Below, in pieces: positions 46,003-55,782 of a stretch of 64,000 bases of DNA. Where the stretch lies: NCBI RefSeq assembly GCF_020618775.1, contig NZ_JAESVB010000006.1, positions 1 through 64,000 of the forward strand. Direction: 5' to 3'. This stretch comes from Acidisoma silvae (GTDB lineage Bacteria > Pseudomonadota > Alphaproteobacteria > Acetobacterales > Acetobacteraceae). Numbering within the stretch: the first letter of the stretch is position 1; the number at the start of each line of letters is the position of its first letter. The notes beneath the pieces are model-generated. The model saw nothing but the letters and a program-made list of their open reading frames with translations, searched no databases and had not been told where the DNA came from. The position numbers and the translations under genes are program-made.

Positions 46003-46721
46003 CAGTGGGCCTGCTTTCCGAGATAGACGTCGCGCACGCCGGGATCGGCCAGAACCGCTTCGACCTGATTCTCGATCAGGATCTTGCCGCGATTGAAGAC
46101 CGTCACCGTCTTGGCGATCATGCGGATGAACTGCATGTCGTGTTCCACCACGACCAGCGCCTGCTTCTTGTTGATTTCGCGAATCAGCTCGGCGGTGCGC
46201 AGCACTTCCTCATGCGTCATGCCGGCGGCGGGCTCATCGAGCAGGATGAGGTCCGGCTCCTGCGCCAGCACGGTCGCGATTTCCACCCATTGCCGCTGCC
46301 CATGAGCGAGCTGGCCCACCATGCGGTCGGCGATCGGCGACAATTGCAGCAGCTCCATCGTCTCATCGACGATCTGCCGCGCATGACGCAGCGACTTCTT
46401 GCGGCCTGCCGCGATGCCGATACCTTCGCGCACCGTCAGCCCGTTGAAGACATTCGGCACCTGCGTCTTGATGCCGACACCCAGCCGCGCGATCACATGC
46501 GGATGCGCGCCCGTGATGTCCTGGCCGCGAAAGCGCACCACGCCTTCCGTCGGACGCAACTGGCCGGTGAGGATTTTGAAGAAGGTGCTTTTGCCGGCGC
46601 CATTGGGGCCGATCAGGCAGCGCAGTTCCACCTCTTCCAGCTTCAGATTGACGTCCTGCACGGCGGCGACGCCGCCGAAGCGCATGGTGACGTTTTCGGC
46701 TTCCAGCAAAGGAACGCTCAT
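46002..46721 (-). CDS. urtD: UrtD/LivG-type ABC transporter ATPase
   Basis: The start at 46721 (MSVPLLEAENVTMRFGG) overlaps the permease stop by 4 bases; the frame extends further upstream only inside the permease gene. The 239-residue ATPase has CLIGPNGAGKSTFFKIL, the variant signature LAHGQRQWVEIATVL and LILLDEPAAGMTHEE. The LxHGQxQW signature form is characteristic of UrtD, which supports a urea/amide rather than a branched-chain amino acid importer. Confidence 0.88.
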   Translation of the reverse strand: MSVPLLEAENVTMRFGGVAAVQDVNLKLEEVELRCLIGPNGAGKSTFFKILTGQLRPTEGVVRFRGQDITGAHPHVIARLGVGIKTQVPNVFNGLTVREGIGIAAGRKKSLRHARQIVDETMELLQLSPIADRMVGQLAHGQRQWVEIATVLAQEPDLILLDEPAAGMTHEEVLRTAELIREINKKQALVVVEHDMQFIRMIAKTVTVFNRGKILIENQVEAVLADPGVRDVYLGKQAH

Positions 46722-47782
46722 CGGCTGGCCTCCTGCGACACGGGTTGCGCCAGGGTGGTACTCGGCTGTTTGGCGGGTATCAGGCGGCGGAAGCCGGCGC
46801 GGATCACCGGCACCACGCCCTGCGGCACCAGCAGCACGAAGGCCACCAGCACGATGCCGAGCAGCAGGTTCGGGTCGATGACATGCTGGCCGCCGGCGAC
46901 ATTGATCAGATACTGAATGCCGACCGCGCCCAAAATCGGCCCGATCAGCGTACCGAGCCCGCCGACGAGGACATAGATGATGACCTGGGCCGACATCGTC
47001 AGACTGAAGACGGTCGGGCTGATGAAGGCGCCCCAATTGGTATAGAGGCAGCCCGCCAGGCCGGAGATGCCGGCGCCGATGATGAAGGTCAGCAGCTTGA
47101 ACAAGCGCGGGTCATAGCCCAGAAGCTGGGCGCGCGTTTCATTCTCGCGGATCGCCACTACGACGCGGCCGAAGCGTGAGGCCAAAATCCATTTCAGCAG
47201 AATATAGCACAGGATCAGCGCACCCATGGCCGCGTACCAAAGGCCGTTGGTGTCGAGCTGCGCATCCGGATTGCCCGGAATGTTCAGCGGCGGCACCGAG
47301 GGAATGCCGTTGAAGCCGCCCAGCGGCGCCTGGCCGATATGGTAGATATCGCCCGAAGTTGAATTGAAGAGATCGAACAGGATGATGCTGACGGTCAGCG
47401 TGATGACGCCGATATAGGCGTCTGAAATGCGGCCGTAGAACATGAAATAGCCGAGCAGCGCGGCAAACAGCATCGGCACGATGATAGCCAGCGCTACGGC
47501 CCCGGTCGTGTCGGTCATATTCAGCGCGCCGACGGCATAGGCATAGCCGCCGAGGCCCAGGAAGGCGGACTGGCCGAAGCACAGGATGCCGCCGAAGCCC
47601 CAGATGAAACCTTGCGCCAGCGCGAAGATGGCGAGCGCCGCCAGCACCGTCAGCTGCAACAGGCCGAAGGTGCCGGTCACCATGGGTGCGCCCACCAGCA
47701 GCACCAGACCTGCCACCACGACCGCAACCGGGCCCCAGATGCCGCCCGCGGAATCCGCGCGCTTCAATTTACGGAAGATCAT
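46718..47782 (-). CDS. urtC: UrtC/LivM-type ABC permease
   Basis: A 354-residue inner-membrane permease with about ten spans. It carries AQGFIWGFGGILCFGQSAFLGLGGYAYAVG, RFGRVVVAIRENETRAQLLGYDPRLFK (the cytoplasmic coupling loop) and GLGTLIGPILGAVGI. AAGGAGG lies before the ATG. It sits 11 bases after the LivH-like permease and 4 bases into the next ATPase gene. Confidence 0.88.
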   Translation of the reverse strand: MIFRKLKRADSAGGIWGPVAVVVAGLVLLVGAPMVTGTFGLLQLTVLAALAIFALAQGFIWGFGGILCFGQSAFLGLGGYAYAVGALNMTDTTGAVALAIIVPMLFAALLGYFMFYGRISDAYIGVITLTVSIILFDLFNSTSGDIYHIGQAPLGGFNGIPSVPPLNIPGNPDAQLDTNGLWYAAMGALILCYILLKWILASRFGRVVVAIRENETRAQLLGYDPRLFKLLTFIIGAGISGLAGCLYTNWGAFISPTVFSLTMSAQVIIYVLVGGLGTLIGPILGAVGIQYLINVAGGQHVIDPNLLLGIVLVAFVLLVPQGVVPVIRAGFRRLIPAKQPSTTLAQPVSQEASR

Positions 47783-47793
47783 CGCATTCCTCC

Positions 47794-48660
47794 TTACAGG
47801 CTGCGCCGCAAAAAGCGGCCGGTGATGCCTTGCGGCAGGATGCGGATCATGACGACGGCGGCGAGCAGCAACGCCACCTCGCCGATGACGGGCGTCGATT
47901 TGAAGGAAACGAAGGTGTCGATGAAGCCGAAGAGGCCCGAGGCCAGCGACGTGCCGGTGACGATGGCGGCACCGCCGCCCAGCACCGTGATAAAGGCCTT
48001 GGCGATGAAGGCAGCCCCCATGACCGGGGAGACGCCCGAAATGGGGGCCAGCACACCGCCCGCGAGGCCTGCCAGTGCGGCGCCCAGCGCGAAGGTCGCC
48101 ATATAGATGGTGGGCGGGGCCACGCCGAGGGCAGCCGCCATATTGGGATTCTGCATGGTCGCGCGCACGATCAGGCCGTAGCGCGTCAGGCTGAGCATGG
48201 CATAGAAGCCGGCCAGCGCCAGGATGGCGACGACGACGATGACGAAGCCGTAAAGGCTGGCCGCGTAATGGCCGATGGAGAAGCTGCCGACCGGGGTGGG
48301 TACGCCGCGCGGGTCATTGCCGAAAATGCTGGTCATGAGGCCGATAAGGCCGAGGCTCAGCCCCCAGGTGGCAAGCATGGTGTCGATCATGCGGCCATAC
48401 AGGAAGCGGATCAGGCAGCGTTCCACGACAAGCCCGACCAGGCCTACGAAGATCGGCGCGATGATCAGCATGGCGATCCAGATATTGATGCCATGGGTAT
48501 TCGCAACATAGGTCGCATAGGCGCCCAGCATCATGAACTCGCCATGCGCCAGGTTGATGATTTTCATCATGCCGTAAATCACGCCGAGGCCCACGGTGAT
48601 CAGGGCAATCGTGCCGATGCCGACCAGGATGTTGAAGCCCACAAGGCCATAAAGGTCCAC
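47794..48660 (-). CDS. urtB: UrtB/LivH-type ABC permease
   Basis: A 288-residue permease with eight or so spans, starting at GTG 48660 with AGGAGA upstream. MMKIINLAHGEFMMLGAYATYV is the conserved N-terminal element; LSLTRYGLIVRATMQNPNMAAALGV is the coupling loop. Unlike the longer UrtB form, it lacks a large N-terminal extension, so it is closer to the LivH length. Confidence 0.87.
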   Translation of the reverse strand: MDLYGLVGFNILVGIGTIALITVGLGVIYGMMKIINLAHGEFMMLGAYATYVANTHGINIWIAMLIIAPIFVGLVGLVVERCLIRFLYGRMIDTMLATWGLSLGLIGLMTSIFGNDPRGVPTPVGSFSIGHYAASLYGFVIVVVAILALAGFYAMLSLTRYGLIVRATMQNPNMAAALGVAPPTIYMATFALGAALAGLAGGVLAPISGVSPVMGAAFIAKAFITVLGGGAAIVTGTSLASGLFGFIDTFVSFKSTPVIGEVALLLAAVVMIRILPQGITGRFLRRSL

Positions 48661-48749
48661 GCCTCGTCTCCTAAAGCCAAATATGCCGGTTCACGGCCGT
48701 CCAGGAATGGCAGCGCGGGCGATGAGGCCCACGCTGCCACCGGTCGAAA

Positions 48750-49997
48750 TCAATCCACGTTGACGATGAACTGCTTGTCCATGCGCGGATTCTTGATCAG
48801 GTCGCAGACGGCGGCCGTATCGGCCGGCGGCGACGCCGGGTAGGTGTCCTGGATCGCCCATTCGCCGGCCACGGCCTTGGCGAGATAGGCGTTGTGGATG
48901 ACGTGATGGGTGGCGGGGTCCATCGTCGCCTTGCCCGAGGGGCCGTCGATGGTGATGCCGCTTTCCAGCGCCTTGATCACGGCCAGACGCTCGACGGTTC
49001 CGGCTTTCTTGACGCCTTCGGCCCAGAACATCATGCCCTCGTAGGAGGCGGAATCCAGTTCGCTGAGCATCGGCAGGTTGGGGCCGAACATCTTGGCCAT
49101 GCCGTCCGAGAAAGACGTGGAACCGGCGCCCGGCACGGTCGGGTACCAGCCGAAGGCCGAGATGATGCCGTCGGTCACGGAGGGCGCCATCGACTTCAGC
49201 TCGTTCGACAGGCCGAAGACCGAGGACGCGACCGGGATCTTGCTCTTCATGCCGGCGGCGGCCCACTGGCGGTAGAAGCCGAGATGGTTGGCGCCGACCA
49301 GCGGAGACAGCACGAAATCCGGGCTGGCCTGCTGGATCTTGCTGATCGTGGCGGAGAAGTCCGTGACGTCGAGCGGGAAGAAGTCGGTTTCCAGAACCTG
49401 GCCGCCGCCCTCGCGGGTGTATTTGGTCATCCACTTGGCAGTGATATGGCCGTAATTGTAGTCGGCCGCGATGATATAGGTCTTCTTGCCCCAGTTCTTC
49501 AGCGCATAAGGCACGATATGGCTGACGGTCTGCGCGGGCGTGGTGCCGGTGCAGAAGATGTCACGGTCGCAGACGCCGCCTTCATATTGGGTATTGTAGA
49601 AATAGAGGGTCTTGAACCGATCGAAAATCGGGCGAATGGCCTCGCGCGAGGCCGAGGTGATGCCACCCTGCACGACCGCGACCTTGTCCTTCAGCGCCAA
49701 CTGCTGAGCATATTGCGTATAAAGCTGCATGCTGGACTGGGTGTCGTAGGTCACCAGCTGCACCGGACGCCCGAGCAGGCCGCCCTGGTCATTGATGACC
49801 TTCGCCGCATATTGCGTGGCCTGCAGCATGGGCTGGCCGCTGAGGCCCAACGGGCCGGACTGGTCAAGCAGCACGCCGACCTTGATGGGCTCGGCCGCGA
49901 GCGCGTGGCGGGCAATGAACGGCGTGGACAGCGCGGTGCCGCCGAGAGCGGCTCCCAGCTTCAAAAAGCCACGGCGCGTGCCGGGTGACTGGCTCAT
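48750..49997 (-). CDS. Amide/urea-type substrate-binding protein of the ABC importer
   Basis: A 415-residue periplasmic binding protein with a Tat signal (TRRGFLKLGAALGG ... ARHALA). The mature part begins EPIKVGVLLDQSGPLGLSGQPMLQATQYAAKVIND, the Peripl_BP_5 opening shared by AmiC/FmdD/UrtA proteins. VQGGITSASREAIRP, YEGGVCDRDIFCTGTTPAQTVSHIVPY and YIIAADYNYGHI follow. It is the first gene of the transporter operon and faces the cupin and amidase genes across a 442-base gap. Short amides are the likely ligands, given the amidase; urea is possible. Confidence 0.88.
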   Translation of the reverse strand: MSQSPGTRRGFLKLGAALGGTALSTPFIARHALAAEPIKVGVLLDQSGPLGLSGQPMLQATQYAAKVINDQGGLLGRPVQLVTYDTQSSMQLYTQYAQQLALKDKVAVVQGGITSASREAIRPIFDRFKTLYFYNTQYEGGVCDRDIFCTGTTPAQTVSHIVPYALKNWGKKTYIIAADYNYGHITAKWMTKYTREGGGQVLETDFFPLDVTDFSATISKIQQASPDFVLSPLVGANHLGFYRQWAAAGMKSKIPVASSVFGLSNELKSMAPSVTDGIISAFGWYPTVPGAGSTSFSDGMAKMFGPNLPMLSELDSASYEGMMFWAEGVKKAGTVERLAVIKALESGITIDGPSGKATMDPATHHVIHNAYLAKAVAGEWAIQDTYPASPPADTAAVCDLIKNPRMDKQFIVNVD

Positions 49998-50439
49998 GCG
50001 TATTTCCCTGCGATGAATGAAGCGCGAATAACAAAACAGCCGATCGACCTCGCGGTCGCTCAAACCGTTTTTCGCAAGCGCCATGCCAAAGCCGGTAAGG
50101 CGTCATCGGGTGTGTCTGAATTGCCTGGACGACCCTTGAATTCGTCATGCCCGGCCTCGTGCCGGGCATCCATCGGCATGGGCGCCCGCAGGACAGAATC
50201 CGCGGCACAATGCCGGGGATGACGAGCCTCGTATCGCGTGCAGTGCACAAAAGCATGTCGGACATGTGCGGGCTGCACATTTTATGCTCACCCGGACATC
50301 CTGTGACAATTGCCTGGGCCAATGCGACATCGGTGCGCATTTGCTCGGGTCTGGGGCGTGACAGCGGCAAAGCCCGTGCTAGCATCCCGGAGCCTGCTTT
50401 TTCCTCCATCCATCATCGCCCAGCGGAGCCCATCGTCTC
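49998..50439. other. 442-base intergenic region between divergent amide-uptake and amidase genes
   Basis: Should contain the promoters of both divergent units. The only clear structure is a palindromic repeat around 50143-50225. Nothing else was recognised: no tRNA, no convincing small gene and no clear operator. Confidence 0.6.
50143..50225. repeat. REP-like palindromic element
   Basis: ATGCCCGGC and GCCGGGCAT form a 9-bp stem with a CTCGT loop at 50147-50169. A further CGTCAT...ATGACG pair bounds the whole element. It belongs to the family of GTCAT-type palindromes in other gaps. Its translation yields a MPGLVPG-type peptide that should not be taken as a gene. Confidence 0.65.
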
Positions 50440-50754
50440 ATGACTTTTGCCTGCGAAATTCCCGCCGTGCCGACCGTGCAACGCGATGACGAGGATCTGC
50501 GCATCACGCGCTGGGATTTTCCGGTCGGCGCCGCCACCGGCTGGCATGAACACGGCTGGCCCTATTTCGTCATCATGATCACGGACGGCACGCTGCGCGT
50601 TCATAACGGTGAGACAATCATCGAAAACCCGCTCACCCTCGGCCAGAGCTACGCCCGCCCGTCCGGCATCAAGCATGACGTGATGAACGGCTCGCCGCAC
50701 CCGATCGCCTTCGTCGAGATCGAAATCAAGCGCAGCGAAGCTATTCCCTTCTGA
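50440..50754 (+). CDS. Cupin-domain protein
   Basis: A 104-residue single cupin. The metal-binding pattern GWHEHGWPYFVIMI gives two His residues of the first cupin box, and a later SGIKHDVMNGSPHP gives the second. LRVHNGETIIENPLTLGQSYARP is the beta-rich core. Function unknown; small cupins often bind or isomerise small metabolites. It lies 40 bases upstream of the amidase gene and is probably co-transcribed with it. Confidence 0.82.
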   Translation: MTFACEIPAVPTVQRDDEDLRITRWDFPVGAATGWHEHGWPYFVIMITDGTLRVHNGETIIENPLTLGQSYARPSGIKHDVMNGSPHPIAFVEIEIKRSEAIPF

Positions 50755-50794
50755 CGCCTTTCCGTTTCGATTTCATAAATAAGGATGACGTCGC

Positions 50795-52309
50795 ATGGCC
50801 GTTGAGAAGCCGACCCTCGATCAACTGGAAGACATCGCTTTCGATCTGGGCATGGAACTCTCCCCCGAAAAGCTGGAGACCTTCCACGCGCTCGTGGATG
50901 GCGCGGTCGCGTCCTACCGTATCATCGCGGAACTGCCGGATGAGAAGCCCATCGTCACCTATCCGCGCACACCGGGCTACCAGCCGGACGCCGCCGAAAA
51001 CCCGCTCAACGCCTGGTATGTGAAGGCGACCGTCAAAGGTGCGGCCGAAGGCAAGCTTGCCGGCAAGACGGTGGCGTTGAAGGACAATGTCTGTCTGGCC
51101 GGCGTGCCGATGATGAATGGCGCAGCCACGCTGGAAGGCTATGTGCCGGATCAGGACGCGACGATCGTGACGCGCATGCTCGATGCCGGGGCGACGATCC
51201 TGGGCAAGGCCCATTGCGAAAGCTTCTGCCTCTCGGGCGGCAGCCATACGGGTGCGCTGGGTGCCGTGCATAATCCCCATCGCCCGGGCTATTCGGCAGG
51301 TGGCTCCTCCTCGGGCTCGGCCGCGCTGGTGGCGGCCGGCGAGGTCGATCTTGCAATCGGCGGCGACCAAGGCGGGTCGATCCGCATTCCCGCAGCCTTT
51401 TGCGGCATCTACGGCATGAAGCCGACCTGGGGGCTGGTTCCCTATACCGGCGTGATGCCGATCGAAAGCACGATCGACCATACCGGGCCGATGACCGCGA
51501 CCGTCGCCGACAATGCGCTGCTGCTGGAAGTTCTGGCCGGGCCGGACGGGCTCGATCCGCGTCAGACGGGCTGCACGACGGCGCGCTATACCGAAGCGCT
51601 CGGTCGCGGCGTGAAGGGTCTGCGCATCGGCATCGTGACGGAGGGTTTCGGCTGGGACAATTCGCAGGACGGTGTCGACGCCAAAGTGCGTGCGGCCGGC
51701 GCGCGTTTCGCGGAACTCGGCGCGGAGGTGTCCGAGGTCAGCATTCCGTTCCACCGCATCGGCAAGGATATCTGGACGCCGATCGGGAACGAAGGTTTGC
51801 AGGCCCAGATGATGCACGGCAACGGGATGGGCTTTAACTGGAAGGGCCAGTACAACGTCGGTCTGATGGATGCCCATGCCTCATGGCGCGAGCGCGCCAA
51901 CGACCTGTCCGACACGCTCAAGATTTCCATGCTGATCGGCGAGTATTTCACGACGAAATATCGCGGCCGCTATTACGCCAAGGCGCAGAACATCGCGCGC
52001 CGCCTGGCCGCCGCCTATGACAAGGCATTGGGCGACTACGATCTGCTGCTGATGCCGACCCTGCCGATCGTGGCCAGCAAACTGCCGGAACGCGAGGAAG
52101 GAACGGAAGCCTATATCATGCGGGCTTTCGAAATGATCGCAAATACCGCGCCTTTCGACGTCACCGGCCATCCCGCCATGTCGCTCCCCTGCGGCCTCAG
52201 CGACGGGCTGCCGGTCGGCGCGATGCTGATCGGCAAGCATTGGGACGAGAGCACGATCTATGCGGCGGCTGCCGCCTTCGAAGCGGCCGGTGACTGGAAG
52301 ACCTTCTGA
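50795..52309 (+). CDS. Amidase-signature amidase, nitrile-pathway type
   Basis: A 504-residue enzyme that hydrolyses amides to acid and ammonia. The Ser-Ser-Lys triad is visible: Lys96 (VALKDNV), the Ser171-Ser173 stretch (GGSSSGSAA) and the nucleophile Ser195 ([16 protein letters not shown]). This last motif, with [37 protein letters not shown] and [10 protein letters not shown], is characteristic of AmdA-like amidases that normally partner nitrile hydratases. No nitrile hydratase gene is in the window. The divergent amide-type importer suggests that it acts on imported amides. Confidence 0.92.
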   Translation: MAVEKPTLDQLEDIAFDLGMELSPEKLETFHALVDGAVASYRIIAELPDEKPIVTYPRTPGYQPDAAENPLNAWYVKATVKGAAEGKLAGKTVALKDNVCLAGVPMMNGAATLEGYVPDQDATIVTRMLDAGATILGKAHCESFCLSGGSHTGALGAVHNPHRPGYSAGGSSSGSAALVAAGEVDLAIGGDQGGSIRIPAAFCGIYGMKPTWGLVPYTGVMPIESTIDHTGPMTATVADNALLLEVLAGPDGLDPRQTGCTTARYTEALGRGVKGLRIGIVTEGFGWDNSQDGVDAKVRAAGARFAELGAEVSEVSIPFHRIGKDIWTPIGNEGLQAQMMHGNGMGFNWKGQYNVGLMDAHASWRERANDLSDTLKISMLIGEYFTTKYRGRYYAKAQNIARRLAAAYDKALGDYDLLLMPTLPIVASKLPEREEGTEAYIMRAFEMIANTAPFDVTGHPAMSLPCGLSDGLPVGAMLIGKHWDESTIYAAAAAFEAAGDWKTF

Positions 52310-52316
52310 CAACGAC

Positions 52317-52349
52317 GCTGTCCCCGCGCAAAGCTTGCGCGGGGACAGC
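52317..52349. repeat. Long perfect hairpin between convergent genes
   Basis: Perfect 15-bp stem starting GCTGTCCCC and ending GGGGACAGC, with an AGC loop. It lies 8 bases after the amidase stop and 11 bases before the end of the convergent asparaginase gene. No T run follows on either strand. It could act as a bidirectional stop or an RNA-stabilising element, and it resembles the palindromic repeats elsewhere. Confidence 0.65.
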
Positions 52350-52360
52350 AGACTGACATC

Positions 52361-53386
52361 TCAATCCGCAGCCCGCATCACGGCGGCCGTAAAAGCTGCC
52401 CAGGCCGTTTCGCTGTCGAGACCGGCCGCGCCGACATCGCCCAGCAGGACAGAGAGCAGAATGCGCGCCTTCTGCCCTGTCAGATCCCCCGCGAAAATCG
52501 CTCCCGCCTTTGCCAGGTCAACCCCGCCGCCATTGCCATAGACGGGCTTCACCCGCCCTTCTCCGCAGCGGGAGGTGACAAGGACGGGAATGCCCTGCGC
52601 CACGGCCGCGCGCGTTGCGTCCACGAAAACCGGCGGACAATTGCCGAGGCCGAAAGCCTCCAGCACGAAGCCGCGCGTGCCGTTCGCCATCGCCCATCGC
52701 ATGAAGCGGTCATCCATGCCCATGGCCATCTTGATCAGCTCAACCTGCGGCTCCACCCGCTGCACCGGGAACAGGCACAGGTCCACCGGACGACGGTAGA
52801 GACGCACGGCCCCGTCATCGACCAGACCGAGCTTGCCGTGATCGGCGGAATGGAACGTGCCCGGCCGCGAGGTATGGGTTTTCCGCACATCCCGCGCGGC
52901 GTGAAAAACCCCATCGAAGAGAATGACGGTGCCGATGCCGCGTGCGGCCGGCGACGCCGCCAGTTGCACCGCCTCGCTCAGATTGCGCGGCCCATCCGTA
53001 TCGGCTTCCTCGGCATTGCGCTGCGCGCCGGTGAAGACCACGGGCTTGCCGGACGGCACCGTGAGACCGCTGAGGAAGGCGCTCTCCTCCATCGTGTCGG
53101 TGCCATGGGTCACGACCACGCCCAGCACATCGGGCTCGGCCAGCAGGGATGCGATGCGCTGCGCGAGGCTGAAGGCCGTCGGCAGGTCCATGCGGAAGCT
53201 GTTGACGTTGCAAAAATCTTCCGTGCGCAGCGTGACGCCGGACGGCACGCCCTGCACCAGCGCCGCCATGTCATCCGCGCCGATGGCCGCGACGAAACTG
53301 CCTGACGCGGCGTCGTGACGGGATGCGATGGTGCCCCCCGTGGTCAGCAGGACGACGCTGCCCGCCGGCTCTGAGATAGCAGTCAA
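52361..53386 (-). CDS. L-asparaginase
   Basis: A 341-residue enzyme that hydrolyses asparagine to aspartate and ammonia. VLLTTGGTIAS holds the first catalytic Thr and VVTHGTDTMEESAF the second Thr-Asp pair. PVVFTGAQR and MPGVTLR-like segments fit the type I/II family. There is no signal peptide, so it is probably cytosolic. The TTG at 53386 is preferred because GGAG lies 8 bases upstream; a TTG at 53392 is only 2 bases from it. The YgjP-type gene lies 33 bases upstream on the same strand. Confidence 0.9.
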   Translation of the reverse strand: MTAISEPAGSVVLLTTGGTIASRHDAASGSFVAAIGADDMAALVQGVPSGVTLRTEDFCNVNSFRMDLPTAFSLAQRIASLLAEPDVLGVVVTHGTDTMEESAFLSGLTVPSGKPVVFTGAQRNAEEADTDGPRNLSEAVQLAASPAARGIGTVILFDGVFHAARDVRKTHTSRPGTFHSADHGKLGLVDDGAVRLYRRPVDLCLFPVQRVEPQVELIKMAMGMDDRFMRWAMANGTRGFVLEAFGLGNCPPVFVDATRAAVAQGIPVLVTSRCGEGRVKPVYGNGGGVDLAKAGAIFAGDLTGQKARILLSVLLGDVGAAGLDSETAWAAFTAAVMRAAD

Positions 53387-53419
53387 AGACAAAACTCCTG
53401 TGGATCAAAAAGCGGGCGG

Positions 53420-54121
53420 TCAGCCGATGCGCATCAGGCTGAGCCCTTCGGCACGCAGCCAGTCCGACGCAGGCTCCCAGCCCGGGCAAAGCTCGGCCAC
53501 TAGTCCCCAGAAGGCCGGGCTGTGATTGAGATGGCGCAGATGCGCCACTTCATGCGCCGCGACATAATCCTGCACGAAGGGCGGCGCCATCACCAGCCGC
53601 CAGCTGAAAGCCAGCGACCCGTCCGGCGCGCAACTGCCCCAGCGCGTGCGGGTATCCTTGATAAGAACGCGACGGGGCTTCAGCCCGATCCGCGCCGCAT
53701 GGGTACAGGCCAGGGCTGAGAGGCGCTTCCGCGCCTCGGCCCGCAGAAAATCGCCCACGCGGCGGGGCAGAAAATCGGCGTCGCCCGTCACATGCAGCAC
53801 GCCCTCCGCTGCCCAGGCAGCGCCGCGTGCCGCCGATTCGTGATGGATGACATGGGGAATGCCGTCGAGCGGAACGCGCTCGCCCGCGGCCAGGGTAACG
53901 CCGCTGGGCAAGGCCGCCAGCCGGCTGGAGACCCAGGTGCCGTTTTCCAGCAGCAGCGCCATGCCGGCTCGTTTGGAGGAACGCGGCGGCAGGGTGACGA
54001 CAACGGCGGCGTGGCGCGCGTCGATACGCAGGCTGATGCGCCGCGCCCGCTCGCTGCGCCGCCATATCACCTGCGCCGAGCCGCCCGGCAGGGCCAGCGT
54101 CTCACGGCTCAGCTCAGCCAT
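53420..54121 (-). CDS. YgjP/WSS1-like metallopeptidase-fold protein (DUF45)
   Basis: The 233-residue protein has the zinc motif VAAHEVAHLRHLNHSP (His190, Glu191, His194, with His200 as a possible third ligand), preceded by the family signature RTRWGSCAPDGSLAFSWRLVMAP. An N-terminal RRSERARRISLRID segment is also typical. The family is related to SprT/WSS1 peptidases; the bacterial role is not settled. It precedes the asparaginase gene on the same strand. Confidence 0.88.
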   Translation of the reverse strand: MAELSRETLALPGGSAQVIWRRSERARRISLRIDARHAAVVVTLPPRSSKRAGMALLLENGTWVSSRLAALPSGVTLAAGERVPLDGIPHVIHHESAARGAAWAAEGVLHVTGDADFLPRRVGDFLRAEARKRLSALACTHAARIGLKPRRVLIKDTRTRWGSCAPDGSLAFSWRLVMAPPFVQDYVAAHEVAHLRHLNHSPAFWGLVAELCPGWEPASDWLRAEGLSLMRIG

Positions 54122-54224
54122 GGGAAGATTTTTGCATGATGGGCGCAGTCTGCCCCAGGCCTCGCCGAAGGCTCAAGCGCATTCGGCGGTCAGGAGGCAC
54201 GTCTGCGACGCGCCTCCTTCCGTC

Positions 54225-55637
54225 TCAGCGACCGGTCTTGATCCGGTCGATCAGCTGCCGCACGGTCGGGATGAAGCCGTTCGAATAGAACGGGTCCGTG
54301 CTGAAACGGTAGCCGTTATGGCCGCTGAACATCAGGTTGTTCTCGGCCGTGAACTCATCCGTCGCGTCATGGCCGATATTTTGCAGCGTCTTCTGGATGC
54401 AAAAGCTGCGCGGATCGGCCTTCTTGCCGTTGGTATATTCCGGCCCTTCCTGACCCCAGTTCGAGAAGCGGCACTGGCTGAGGCAGCCCATGCAATCGAC
54501 CTGATCCTGATAGATCTGGCCGGCGCGCTCGGGCGTCACGAAGATCAGCGTCGTATCCGGGGTGCGCAGCGCCTCGGTGAAGCCCTGGGCCACCCATTGC
54601 CGCACGCGCGTCAGGTCAGGCTTCGTCAGATAGACGATACGCTTGCGCGGGCCGACGCCGAATTCGGCCGTATGCTCGCCCACAACCTCGGTCGTATAGG
54701 CGACCTGGCGTTCGCTGCGGCCGCGCAACTCCTGCATGAAGTCGTTATTGACGGCACTAGAATAGAAGCCCGTCGGGCTGAAGCGGTTGAGGAAAATATC
54801 CCCCTTCTTCAGCGACAGCAGCTTCTGCTTCCAGCTATTGCCGATGGGGCTTTCCTGGGTCAGCAGCGGGCGGGTGCCGAACTGGAAGGCGATGGGGCCG
54901 AGTTCGGGATTGTCGATCCAGTCCTCCCACTCCTCCAGCCACCACACACCGCCGGCCATGATGATGGGCGTATCGCCCAGGCCGAATTCGCGCATCTGGC
55001 GGCGCAGCGCCAGCACGCGGGGGAACGGGTCTTCCGGACGGGACGGGTCTTCGCTGTTCGACAGGCCGTTATGCCCGCCGGCCAGCCAGGGGTCTTCATA
55101 GACCACGCCGCCCAGCAGGTCGGACGCCTTGTGATAGGCGCGCTTCCACAGCGCGCTGAAGGCGCGGGCCGAGGAAACGATGGGGTAGTAATGGACCCCG
55201 AACTTCATCGCTATGTCCGACAAGCGGTAGGGCATGCCGGCGCCACAGGTGAGGCCGTTGATGAGCCCCTTGGCGCCTTCCAGCACACCGGTGATCACGC
55301 GCTCGGCGCCGCCCATCTCCCACAGGATATTGGCGTTGATCCGGCCGCGCCCGCCATTGATGTCATGCGCGCGCTGCGCCTGGGCGATGCCGCCCTTGAT
55401 GGCGTAGTCGATCATTTCCTCATGTCGGTCGCGCCGCGTGCGGCCTTCATAGGTCTGGCGGATGATCGTGCCATCGGCGGCATAGCTATCGGCATTGACG
55501 GCGCTGAAGGTGCCGACGCCGCCTCCGGCTGCCCAGTGGCCACAGCTATTGCCGTCGCTGACAGCGACGCCCTTACCACCTTCGACGAGGGGAAGAACCT
55601 CTGCCCCTCCCATCCGGATCGCATTCAGCGCCTTCAT
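54225..55637 (-). CDS. Nitronate monooxygenase-like flavoprotein with Cys cluster
   Basis: A 470-residue TIM-barrel flavoprotein of the 2-nitropropane dioxygenase/NMO superfamily. MGGAEVLPLVEGGKGVAVSDGNSCGHWAAGGGVGTFSAV is the N-terminal FMN-binding pattern, and IIMAGGVWWLEEW and IAFQFGTRPLLTQ are the barrel phosphate-binding segments. Longer than typical NMOs, it has a C-terminal region with DCMGCLSQCRFSNW, in which three closely spaced cysteines might bind an iron-sulfur cluster or zinc. It may be an oxidoreductase rather than a true nitronate monooxygenase. It is divergent from psuG. Confidence 0.78.
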   Translation of the reverse strand: MKALNAIRMGGAEVLPLVEGGKGVAVSDGNSCGHWAAGGGVGTFSAVNADSYAADGTIIRQTYEGRTRRDRHEEMIDYAIKGGIAQAQRAHDINGGRGRINANILWEMGGAERVITGVLEGAKGLINGLTCGAGMPYRLSDIAMKFGVHYYPIVSSARAFSALWKRAYHKASDLLGGVVYEDPWLAGGHNGLSNSEDPSRPEDPFPRVLALRRQMREFGLGDTPIIMAGGVWWLEEWEDWIDNPELGPIAFQFGTRPLLTQESPIGNSWKQKLLSLKKGDIFLNRFSPTGFYSSAVNNDFMQELRGRSERQVAYTTEVVGEHTAEFGVGPRKRIVYLTKPDLTRVRQWVAQGFTEALRTPDTTLIFVTPERAGQIYQDQVDCMGCLSQCRFSNWGQEGPEYTNGKKADPRSFCIQKTLQNIGHDATDEFTAENNLMFSGHNGYRFSTDPFYSNGFIPTVRQLIDRIKTGR

Positions 55638-55782
55638 AATCCCAATTCCGATGCGCGCGGAGCAAACACTGCCACGCTGGTCCCTATATTCTTTGCCCTA
55701 CGGGCGAACTGCCCTACAGATGCGGGGCAAGGGCCTGCGCCCCCAAGTCTCACCACTCTATCGCGAAATGGTGCTGTAACCC

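Noticed and set aside
50147-50443. Plus-strand frame starting MPGLVPGIHRHG
   Set aside because: It is the translation of a palindromic repeat; MPGLVPGIH-type peptides are a well-known artefact of such elements, and the rest has no protein-like features.
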